64,000 bases of DNA from Lamellibrachia satsuma. Its lineage: Eukaryota; Annelida; Polychaeta; Sabellida; Siboglinidae. Each line of letters begins with the position of its first letter. The first letter of the stretch is position 1. This document shows, in pieces, positions 53,917-64,000 of this stretch. The position numbers and the translations under genes were made by a program. The stretch lies in contig BSQZ01000098.1 of the NCBI GenBank assembly GCA_033239005.1, forward strand, positions 200,001 to 264,000. The letters are read 5' to 3'. The notes below the pieces were generated by a model. That model saw only the letters and a program-made list of their open reading frames with translations, ran no database searches and was not told where the DNA came from.

Positions 53917-54944
53917 AAACATTCGCAACAATGTCGTACTGAACATAAAACATTCACAACAATGTCGTACTGAACATAAAACATTCGCGACAATGTCTTA
54001 CTGAACATAAAACATTCGCAACAATGTCGTACTGAACATAAAACATTCGCAACAATGTCGTATTGAACATAAACAATTCGCGACAATGTCGTACTGAACA
54101 TAAAACATTCGCGACAATGTCGTACTGAACATAAAACATTCGCGACAATGTCGTACTGAACATAAAACATTCGCGACAATGTCGTACTGAACATAAAACA
54201 TTCGCGACAATGTCGTACTGAACATAAAACATTCGCGACAATGTCGTACTGAACATAAAACATTCGCGACAATGTCGTACTGAACATAAAACATTCGCGA
54301 CAATGTCGTACTGAACATAAAACATTCGCGACAATGTCGTACTGAACATAAAACATTCGCAACAATGTCGTACTGAACATAAAACATTCGCGACAATGTC
54401 TTACTGAACATAAAACATTCGCAACAATGTCGTACTGAACATAAAACATTCGCAACAATGTCGTATTGAACATAAACAATTCGCGACAATGTCGTACTGA
54501 ACATAAAACATTCGCGACAATGTCGTACTGAACATAAAACATTCGCGACAATGTCGTACTGAACATAAAACATTCGCAACAAAGTCGTACTGAACATAAA
54601 ACATTCGCGACAATGTCGTACTGAACATAAAACATTCGCGACAAAGTCGTACTGAACATAAAACATTCGCGACAATGTCGTACTGAACATAAAACATTCG
54701 CGACAATGTCGTACTGAACATAAAACATTCGCGACAATGTCGTACTGAACATAAAACATTCGCGACAATGTCGTACTGAACATAAAACATTCGCGACAAT
54801 GTCGTACTGAACATAAAACATTCGCAACAATGTCGTACTGAACATAAAACATTCGCGACAATGTCGTACTGAACATAAAACATTCGCAACAATGTCGTAC
54901 TGAACATAAAACATTCGCAACAATGTCGTGCTGAATGTAAAACG
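53917..54944. repeat. 31-bp minisatellite with a 403-bp duplication, about 33 copies
   Basis: The unit contains TCGTACTGAACATAAAACAT and TCGCGACAATG. A rare series (GTCTTACTG, then two CGCAACAATG units, then CGTATTGAACATAAACAATT) occurs at 53995 and again at 54398. The 403-bp offset is exactly 13 units. The 511-codon minus frame is a shadow. Confidence 0.96.
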
Positions 54945-56446
<1,502 letters not shown>

Positions 56447-57282
56447 TCGATCTATGTTCGCTGTAAAATGAGGATATCCCAACAACAGCTGAATGTGTTA
56501 ATGGAACAACAAACGATCTGTTAAAATTGCAGTGTTACAATTATATGACTGTCAAATCATGAACATTTTTGAAATATAGAAATATAAAAACGTCAAAACG
56601 TCTCCAGACTATAAAACATGTCAATGTCATTACCATTAAACCAGATAAGCAAATGTAGTTATTTTTGTTAGTTTTTTCTCACTAAAACAATTATCCAATC
56701 TTGATTGTTACTTCTCGCTATTAGGCATTTTGTCAAAGTGCATGAAAACATAAAATTCGTAATTTTCAAGATGGCTACCAATTGTGTAGAATGTTTTTTT
56801 TCAATTCTAAGTAATATTTTGTTTCAATTCTAAATAATATCAAAACACTCGACAAGTTGCAAACTCTTTCACGAAAATGTGGTTGACAATGTGATCGTAC
56901 TAACAAAATACAATTGAAATCAACAAAAGAGATAAAACTGACGACATACGATGCCACGAGCAACAAGACGGTGAGACACAAACAATTACTACTCCAAATT
57001 GGCGACATCACGTTATCGTATCTCGTTCTTTTCGAGAAATAAATAAATAGCCGAATGATATCATTTAAAAAACAACGGGGTTGGTCGTTGGCCGCTGTAC
57101 CGGGGAAAGTTTTAGAACAAATTATGATTAGTATTATTATTAGATGAAGTTGTTCTATTGTAAGTTTAATTTTAATATTGTATATTAAAATTGAAGAGTC
57201 ATAAAATGTTCATACAGGGAGGAGAGAGCATAGCTTTCATACGGACAATTTGCTAGTATGGGAGGCTTTAATATCCATGCGT
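56447..57282. other. no recognisable feature
   Basis: AT-rich single-copy sequence. Confidence 0.4.
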
Positions 57283-57440
57283 ACAGGCACATACTGTCAA
57301 GAAAGTACAGGCACATACTGTCAAGAAAGTACAGGCACATACTGTCAAGAAAGTACAGGCACATACTGTCAAGAAAGTACAGGCACACACTGTCAAGAAA
57401 GTACAGGCACACGCACACGCACACACGCACACACACGCAC
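57283..57440. repeat. 24-bp repeat (5 copies) then (CACACG)n
   Basis: Units of GTACAGGCACATACTGTCAA plus GAAA run to about 57411, then CACACG/CACGCA repeats. The repeat's ACAGGCACAC end appears to have seeded the microsatellite. Confidence 0.93.
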
Positions 57441-59024
57441 ATGTTGCGGGGTCCGTCAAACACGTCTAAACGGTCTACACGTGAGAGGACGGCCTCATCA
57501 TTAGACGTGAGATATTGTTCGAGATGAGTGCATTGACGCTGCAGCGACTCTACACTAATTGTCCCACTGCACCTGTGGGTTCCCACGCATACATTCAGCT
57601 AGAACGTGTTCTGACAATGGCGACGGCCGCTCTACGGCTGTGCTGTTTCGTCTAGGGATTGTCTCAACAAGAGAGCGGGCTTAAAACAAAAGCCTACCGC
57701 CCGCTTGGAGCGGCGATGTCTCGTAAACATGACGGACAATAAACAGCCTAACGGCATACACATCTACGCTGATTGCGGGAGACTACCCCCGGGGGGGTTC
57801 TCGGTGGGATGATCGCGAGGACAATGCACAGTGAATTGTCGTCTTTGTCTTCTGTTAACTGTTAATTCGGGACAGACATATCCACACACGTGTAGAGGAC
57901 CTCCATGGAAGAGTATCGACAGACGGTTCCATAGCTAGTAGCTAGTAGCCTATATGCGAGTAGCTAGTAGCCTACATGCCTGAAATAGGAGGGTAGAATG
58001 TTACAGTAAATCTCATAAAAGCAGAGACAACAATATACGCACACGCACAAACACACACACACACACACACACACATACATACGCGCTTGCTTGCACGCAC
58101 GCATATACACAGTTGTGAGCGCATTCGCGCGTGCGTGCGCGAGTGCTAGTGCGTGTGTGTTCAGGTTTTGCCTTCGCTATCTTAGTAGCACGAAACTTGT
58201 ACACCCAATATATGCTTACAACGCCACGAATCAACTGTTTAAGCACTCTAGTATACGAGGTGAGAGCGAATGAACCATTGCGTATCCTTCTTATTTCCTC
58301 GATCTCCCTTATTTCATGGTTGCAACTTACCACCCCTTGCCACTTATCCCCTTCCCTTGCCACTTACCCCTTCCCTCTCCCCCCGATGACCCATTGAAAA
58401 CCAAGCGATAAACGTGACATGGTTACCACCGTGAAATAAATCTTTACTACTCATTACTTCAACTACTTAATTGCTACTTTCTCCTCCGTGTTCTCTTTGA
58501 TTGCTTTTCTCCCCATCCACCCGTCTCTCTGTCTTACATACTAGCATCACCCCATCACATCACGACCCCGGATGACGTGCTATTTACCACCTGTATTTTC
58601 ACCCCGTCAGTTGTGTGCACGATTGTTACATACATGGCCGCGTTAACTGTCGATGTTTACAGTCGTCGGTCTCCCTGCGACCACGTGGGGTGTGTTGTCT
58701 TGAGACATGTTCACCCTGGGTGTCCATGGGTGTCTCGGGGCGTCCCCAACAGCTTGGCGAGGCCTCAGTGCACCGAGCGCCCTCCACTCCGCGGTCTCCG
58801 CGGCTAACGGCAGTCAGGCGTGAACATTACAAATCGGATAATCAGGAGATTTAGGCCTGCCACGTGAAAGACTGAGTTAACTCTGTGGCGTCGACTCAAT
58901 GGCAAATGTCAAGTACTTGTGGTACTTATCTGAATAACATAATGCAGTTGGATACCGCAGCACTTTCACTGGAAGATTCGTTTTTTTTGCATTCAGACGT
59001 TTTGTACATGAATAATAAATAATA
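57441..59024. other. no recognisable gene, short (AC)n
   Basis: Contains (AC)n at about 58045-58075 and a GTAGCTAGTAGCC duplication near 57933-57978. Short frames are unrecognised. Confidence 0.4.
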
Positions 59025-59528
59025 ACCAATTAGACAATAAAGAGACAAACATGCTTCTCCAGTCACACATCAGTGGCCGTTAGTTTAACCAGTAAGACAA
59101 TAGAGAGACAAACATACTTCTCCAGTCACACATCAGTGGCCGTTAGTTTAACCAGTAAGACAATAGAGAGACAAACATACTTATCCAGTCATATATCAGT
59201 GGCCGTTAGTTTAACCAGTAAGACAATAGAGAGACAAACATACTTCTCCAGTCACACATCAGTGGCCGTTAGTTTAACCAGTAAGACAATAGAGAGACAA
59301 ACATACTTCTCCAGTCACACATCAGTGGCCGTCAGTTTAACCAGTAAGACAATAGAGAGACAAACATACTTCTCCAGTCACACATCAGTGGCCGTCAGTT
59401 TAACCAGTAAGACAATAGAGAGACAAACATACTTCTCCAGTCACACATCAGTGGCCGTCAGTTTAACCAGTAAGACAATAGAGAGACAAACATACTTCTC
59501 CAGTCACACATCAGTGGCCGTCAGTTTA
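59025..59528. repeat. 63-bp minisatellite, about 8 copies
   Basis: The unit contains AGTCACACATCAGTGGCCGT and AACCAGTAAGACAATAGAGA. 63 bp is 21 codons, giving a 163-codon plus frame with 21-residue periodicity. Copies are nearly identical, with GTTAG/GTCAG distinguishing left from right units. Confidence 0.96.
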
Positions 59529-59613
59529 AGGACACCAGCTCAAGACAGTTGTTTTCAATGGTAGGCCGCAAAAAACAAAATGTCCCTCCACTTTAATTTG
59601 TTTTCTTTAGGGT

Positions 59614-60385
59614 CAGGCGCGTAGATAGCCGCACGCACGTACGCACTTGCGCACGTACGCACGTACGCAAGTGTTTCCACTTCAATATGGCAAACAAATA
59701 TGTAAAAAAATTAATCCGCCCCCGGAAATTGAATGGTCCACCCTTAATCTGACTGACATCCATCGTGGAGTGCAAGCAGGAATCCGACAGCTGACAGGGC
59801 CTACTCGGCACATTCTACAATCGTTGCAAAGGACACAGTGTTAATTTTACTGTTGTGCACACTAGCAAAGAGCCATTAGTGGACACAGTCCAGCAGATCG
59901 CCTTCTCCTTCACCTACTCAGCCCAGAGGTTGCGTGTCTTTCATGCTGATGTCTGTTTAGACGAGGATGCACAAGCTGGTGTGAACAACAAAAGTAATCT
60001 GAAATCGCTCAGTGATACAAGATGGTCCAGTCGTGCGAACGATCTGTTATTAGTAAAATCTGCATTCACTGCTGTAGTCACTGCTGTAGTCACTGCTGTT
60101 GTCACTGCTGTAGTCACTGCTGTAGACGCTATTTGATTTCCGTAAAATTGTTTGACTTCATCGTAACGCCATTGACCATTGACAGTCCAAACAGTGTAGT
60201 ATCTGCCAAAGAGGCAACCACTAGAATGGCCCAGCTGCAGCAGAAGAGGGCAGACCCAGTGGCATTCTTTGACAGTGCTGTAGACTTAGCAGGGATATTT
60301 GAGATTGAGGCGAGCAGGCCGCGCAATGAAGCAACGTCCACGAGAACGTGCCCGCTGATACCCCGGACACCCCCATCCAACACTG
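59614..60385 (+). pseudogene. hAT (TTF/ZMYM-type) transposase relic
   Basis: Plus-strand pieces are DIHRGVQAGIRQL (59755-59793), then after a frame change HTSKEPLVDTVQQIAF and AQRLRVFHADVC. Next comes the diagnostic LKSLSDTRWSSRAND (59999-60043), and later FFDSAVDLAGIFEIEASRPR. The SLSDTRWS-R block and the preceding GVQ-IR region are typical of the catalytic half of hAT transposases related to the zinc-finger MYM-type 1 family. The N-terminal zinc finger and DNA-binding part and the C-terminal dimerisation region are missing, and stops and frameshifts break it. A 12-bp repeat (60066-60128, VVTA repeated) is inserted in the frame. CAGGCGCGTAGATAGCC at 59614 resembles hAT termini and may mark the left end, but no partner end is visible. 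Confidence 0.75.
60066..60128. repeat. 12-bp in-frame repeat in the transposase relic, 5 copies
   Basis: GCTGTAGTCACT repeats with one TTG variant, reading Ala-Val-Val-Thr in the transposase frame directly after the TRWS block. Confidence 0.92.
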
Positions 60386-60429
60386 GATCCCATAAACATG
60401 TCAATGTAAATGTTTATTCATTTCTATAG

Positions 60430-60499
60430 CACCATATCTATACAATGGTATGCTATAGCAGCATATCTATACAATGGTAGTCTATGGCACCATATCTGT
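60430..60499. repeat. 29-bp 3'-UTR repeats, left part
   Basis: Units of CACCATATCTATACAATGGT plus about nine bases, two to three copies. The last one is cut by the MITE at ATATCTGT. Confidence 0.9.
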
Positions 60500-61782
60500 T
60501 AGTGCCCTGCGCGGGCCGGGCTTTGGGTCCAAGCCCGGTCCGGCCCGCAGCCCGCGGGCCGGGCCGGGCCGGGCCTCTACATAATTTCGCGGGCCGGGTC
60601 GGGCCTGGGCCTACATACTGCGGGCCCGGGCCGGGCCTGGGCTGACAAAAAATTAAACACATCGGGCTTGGGCCGGGCCTGGGCCTAGTGTGAGCGGGCC
60701 GGGCCGGGCCTGGGCCTGAACATAATAAAAATATTCATACAAAACACCTATTATTACTTTATTTTTTAATAAAAACTGATTATAAATTGTAATTCCGGTT
60801 AATGAATGCTTAAAATTATTTATTTAGTATTATATAGTTGCAAATTGAGACCTTGCATGTAATCTAATGGCTGGAAGTAGCCAGTCCCAAATGTTTACTT
60901 TAGAAATATTTGCAGAGGCAATCAAGCCATGATTAACCATCAACTTATCACCTTTTGACCCTATCAGTGGACATTCTATTATCTAGGTCTTCCCTCCAAA
61001 CGATGCCCACCTGAATGACCTTCCCACTGCCAAGTGCCCACTAGCCCACTACCCAGTACCCAACCCAGTTGGTAATTGGTATATCTCCCCAGTCCTAATT
61101 CATTCACACTTGTACTAATTCACACATGTCTGAACCTGTCTGTCTCAGGCTAGTGACTGCAGGCCTGCTGGAAATGCCACTGGGTGTCTGTGCCAGTGGG
61201 TGACATTTAATTGAAATATCATATTAAATTATGGTAACTTAGTTGAACTAATTCAATTAATAATATAAATTGGGGTTATGGCTTGCATATGGGTTAAGTC
61301 AGGGTTAAATAAACAAATCTCCTACCCTAGCAATAAGCCAATACATTAAAGCCAAATATAACAATTGTTATCATATTTAATAGTAAAGACACTAAGAAGT
61401 TTTTCTTTATTTTTCTTCAGGATATTCGTAAGTTTGAAGAAGTTGGTGGTGCTGGATTTTTAGAACTCACCCTCGTCTTTGTTATAAGATTATAGGTTTA
61501 TCTTCTCTAAACTTAGCGGGCCGCGGGCTTGCGGGCCGCGGGCTTACCCATCTTTGGCCCGCGGGTATGGGCCGGGCCTGGGCCTGAAACTTGCGGGCCG
61601 GGCCTGGGCCAAACATTCATGGTCTGCGTCGGGCCTGGGCCGGGCCTGGGCCTAAATTCTAGTTTGCGGGTCTGGGCCGGGCCGGGCTTGAAAAATTATT
61701 GCGGGCGTGGGCCGGGCCTGGACTCTAACTGCTAATTGCGGGCCGGGCTTGGGATCAAATTCTAGGCCCGCGCAGGGCACTA
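60500..61782. mobile_element. complete hAT-type MITE, 1283 bp
   Basis: The element starts TAGTGCCCTGCGCGGGCC and ends with its perfect inverted complement, giving an 18-bp terminal inverted repeat. It is flanked by ATATCTGT (60492-60499) and ATATCTAT (61783-61790), an 8-bp target duplication with one mismatch. Both termini are followed by about 200 bp of clustered CGGGCCGGGC and GGGCCTGGGC subterminal motifs. The centre (about 60725-61510) is AT-rich and has no transposase. The 8-bp duplication and TAG terminus fit the hAT superfamily. It interrupts the 29-bp tandem repeat in the tail of the CR1-like relic. Confidence 0.92.
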
Positions 61783-61925
61783 ATATCTATACAATGGTAT
61801 TCTATGGCACCATATCTATACAATGGTATTTTATGGCACCATATCTATACAATGGTATTTTATGGCACCATATCTATACAATGGTATTCTATGGCACCAT
61901 ATCTATACAATGGTATTCTATGTTG
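61783..61925. repeat. 29-bp 3'-UTR repeats, right part
   Basis: About five units with CACCATATCTATACAATGGT and ATTTTATGG or ATTCTATGG, continuing the array split by the MITE. Confidence 0.93.
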
Positions 61926-62581
61926 CTGTACAGTAAAATGTCAAAACAGTAAAAACAAATGCCATTATAGAAATGATTATAAAAAGTAAAGCTATTTATA
62001 TGACTAAAATTAATAACTTAGTCATATGCTATGCTAAAATAGTGAGTCTTCAATTTACTCTTAAAGACACTGACATGGTTGCTACTGCGCACGTCTTCAG
62101 GTAGAGAATTCCACAGCTTAGGTGCAGCCACTTTAAACACGCGACCCCCAGATTTTCCCGCTTTGTCCGTGGTGTATTGAGTGTCAGAGCCTCATGAGAT
62201 CTCAGTCCACAATGGACGTTTCTAGTAGTCAACATTCCCGACAGATGCTGTGGACCAAGACCATTTAGTGCATTAAAAGTCAGCAAGAATATCTTGTGTT
62301 TAATGCGAAACTCAACTGGCAACCAATGAATTCGTTTGAGTGTAGGAGTTATGTGTTCATATTTACCAACTCTACATAACACTCTGGCCGCGTTGTTTTG
62401 CACCATTTGTAATATCTTGTTTAGGTATTTTGGCAAACCATTCAGAAGCGCATTGCAGTTGTCAATGTGGATAAGCTGCCGACATTTGGATTTCATGTAT
62501 TGTTCCAGGCTGTGATCAATGCACAAATAAGGTTCAATCCGAAAAATCACCAAGCGCAGATATATGCAAGCAAATTAGACG

Positions 62582-62903
62582 TTGTTGTGTTGTGATAAAG
62601 GCTGTTGAGGGAATGTCGACAACGTTGTGATAAAGGCTGTTGATGGAATGTCGACAACGTTGTGATAAAGGCTGTTGAGGGAATGTCGACAACGTTGTGA
62701 TAAAGGATGTTGAGGGAATGTCGACAACGTTGTGGTAAAGGCTATTCAGGGAGTGTCGACAGCGTTGTGATAAAGGCTTTTGAGGGAGTGTCGACAACGT
62801 TGTGATAAAGGCTGTTGAGGGAGTGTCGCCAACGTTGTGATAAAGGATGTTGAGGGAGTGTCGCCAACGTTGTGATAAAGGCTGTTGAGGGAGTGTCGAC
62901 AAC
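62582..62903. repeat. 35-bp minisatellite, about 9 copies
   Basis: The unit contains GTTGTGATAAAGGCTGTTGA and GGGAATGTCGACAAC. It directly abuts the upstream end of the CR1-like relic, at the point where its coding trace is lost. Confidence 0.95.
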
Positions 62904-63239
62904 GCCAACGAAAATATCGCGACGTCCAGGACACAGACAAGTTTGGCTCATGTAAGAAGATCACTTGTCTCTATTTATTCACTTCTACTTAACTTCTACT
63001 TAACCAGACGTGTTTAGGCTGTGGATGGCTCAACTTTAATCCAGCATTGTATAGTCGCCGTAGCACAGATCTAGGACTGCTGTCACAAACGTGTGGAGAA
63101 TTCCAAATCACGAGACAGTACTTTTCATGACGTACATTTGTTGATGAGGCACCGTTGAACCGACTAAACGATAATTTTGTCCTCACGAACCGAACTAGGC
63201 GTCCATATATTGTCCTTGGGTTGTTCACACTTCCTCAGC
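62904..63239. other. no recognisable feature
   Basis: Short single-copy sequence between two repeats. Confidence 0.4.
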
Positions 63240-63361
63240 TGAGAGAGAGAGAGAGAACGAGAGAGAGAACGAGAGAGAGAATGAGAGAGAAAACGAGAGA
63301 GAGAAAGAGAGAGTGGGAGAGAGAGGGGGGATAGAGAAAAAGGAGAGAGATAGCTAGAGAA

Positions 63362-63392
<31 letters not shown>

Positions 63393-63540
63393 GGACAGAG
63401 AGAGATATAGAGAGGAGAGAGAGAGAGAGGAGAGAGGAGAGAGAGAGAGAGAGAACGAGAGAGAGAATGAGAGAGAAAACGAGAGAGAGAAAGAGAGAGT
63501 GGGAGAGAGAGGGGGGATAGAGAAAAGGGAGAGAGATAGC

Positions 63541-63584
<44 letters not shown>

Positions 63585-63658
63585 GGGGACAGAGAGAGAT
63601 ATAGAGAGGAGAGAGAGAGAGAGAGGAGAGAGGGGAGAGAGAGAGAGAGAGGGGGGGG
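63240..63658. repeat. polypurine (GA)n tract with internal duplication
   Basis: Almost all A and G on the plus strand. A block with AATGAGAGAGAAAACG, then GGGGGGATAGAGAAAA, TAGCTAGAGA and GGGGACAGAG occurs twice, offset by about 188-190 bp. Confidence 0.94.
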
Positions 63659-63785
63659 GAATAAAACTACATTGTAACTTACAACGAAATGGACACTTTT
63701 AGAATTATAACGTGACTTTCTGTCAATCATAATAAACTTGAAAACGACATCTTTACTACCATACAAGGAAAATTCAGGCAAACAG

Positions 63786-64000
63786 CATCTCATTCTTGTC
63801 CGTCTGTCTGTCGTGTATATCCACCCATTCATCTCATTCTTGTCCGTCTGTCTGTCGTGTTTATCCATCCACTCATCTCATTCTTGTCTGTCTATCTGTC
63901 GTCTATATCCACTCATTCATCTCATTCTTGTCCGTCTGTCTGTCGTGGATATCCACCCACTCATCTCATTCTTGTCCGTCTGTCTGTCGTGGATATCCAC
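63786..64000. repeat. 44-bp minisatellite, cut by the window end
   Basis: About five units with CATCTCATTCTTGTCCGTCT and GTCTGTCGTGTATATCCAC. The array continues past 64000. Confidence 0.95.

Larger units (their letters stand above)
60392..62560 (-). pseudogene. CR1/jockey-like retrotransposon 3' fragment, interrupted by a MITE
   Basis: On the minus strand from 62560, the relic reads IDNCNALLNGLPKYL, VQNNAARVLCRV, HITPTLKRIHWLPVEFRIK, LTFNALNGLGPQHL and LTLNTPRT. After a frameshift near 62150 it reads GGRVFKVAAPKLWNSLPEDV and VFKSKLKTHYFSIAYD, with a stop at 62018-62020. This is the C-terminal end of a common metazoan non-LTR ORF2. The catalytic RT core is absent, so it is a 5'-truncated copy. 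The 3' UTR continues left with 29-bp repeats and ends near 60392, where the minus strand carries AATAAACATTTACATTG. The UTR is split by the 60500-61782 insertion. Confidence 0.88.

Noticed and set aside
53388..54923. 511-codon minus-strand open frame, the longest in the window
   Set aside because: It is made of a 31-bp repeat without stops read through all three phases, so it has 31-residue periodicity. The flanking parts show no conserved motif.
58577..58854. Short overlapping plus frames in GC-richer DNA as a possible exon
   Set aside because: No conserved residues or splice context that I can support.

Overview
The window looks like intergenic DNA from an animal nuclear genome, most likely a marine invertebrate and possibly a mollusc. 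The species cannot be read from the sequence. Support for this: there are no dense open frames or operons, long (TA)n and (CA)n microsatellites are present, and several decayed jockey/CR1-like non-LTR retrotransposons and a hAT (TTF/ZMYM-type) transposase relic occur. I found no intact host gene, tRNA, rRNA or CRISPR array. Every long open frame is either a tandem-repeat shadow or part of a dead transposon.

Layout: 1-2.4 kb has no recognisable content. At 2.9-6.9 kb lie two diverged copies of one composite repeat (conserved flanks, hairpin, microsatellite, 50-bp array). From 7.1 to 13.8 kb there are successive unrelated minisatellites, a perfect-stem hairpin at 8.44 kb and a 1.4-kb pyrimidine tract. 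A minus-strand reverse transcriptase (RT) relic with a 43-bp array in its middle is at 14.5-15.9 kb, followed by a 30-bp array (16.35-17.2 kb) and 3.7 kb without features. Two plus-strand RT relics with internal in-frame expansions (69, 69 and 72 bp) occupy 22.2-27.2 kb. A fourth RT relic with a 50-bp-repeat 3' tail is at 31-33.5 kb. A 4.1-kb 24-bp minisatellite with higher-order structure is at 35.7-39.9 kb, and a fifth RT relic at 40.8-41.2 kb. From 41.5 to 59.5 kb there are about fifteen more arrays. At 59.6-62.6 kb a hAT transposase relic abuts a minus-strand CR1-like relic, whose 3' tail repeat is interrupted by a complete 1.28-kb hAT-type MITE. The last kilobase holds a GA tract and a 44-bp array.

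By summing my own intervals, about 28 kb (roughly 44 percent) is tandem repeat, in more than 35 mostly unrelated families with periods from 12 to 72 bp. The most interesting pattern is that several minisatellite units are pieces of transposon coding sequence. RT codons resume on the far side of one array, and two arrays in one relic both have 69-bp (23-codon) units. Dead retrotransposon ORFs appear to be seeding minisatellites here.
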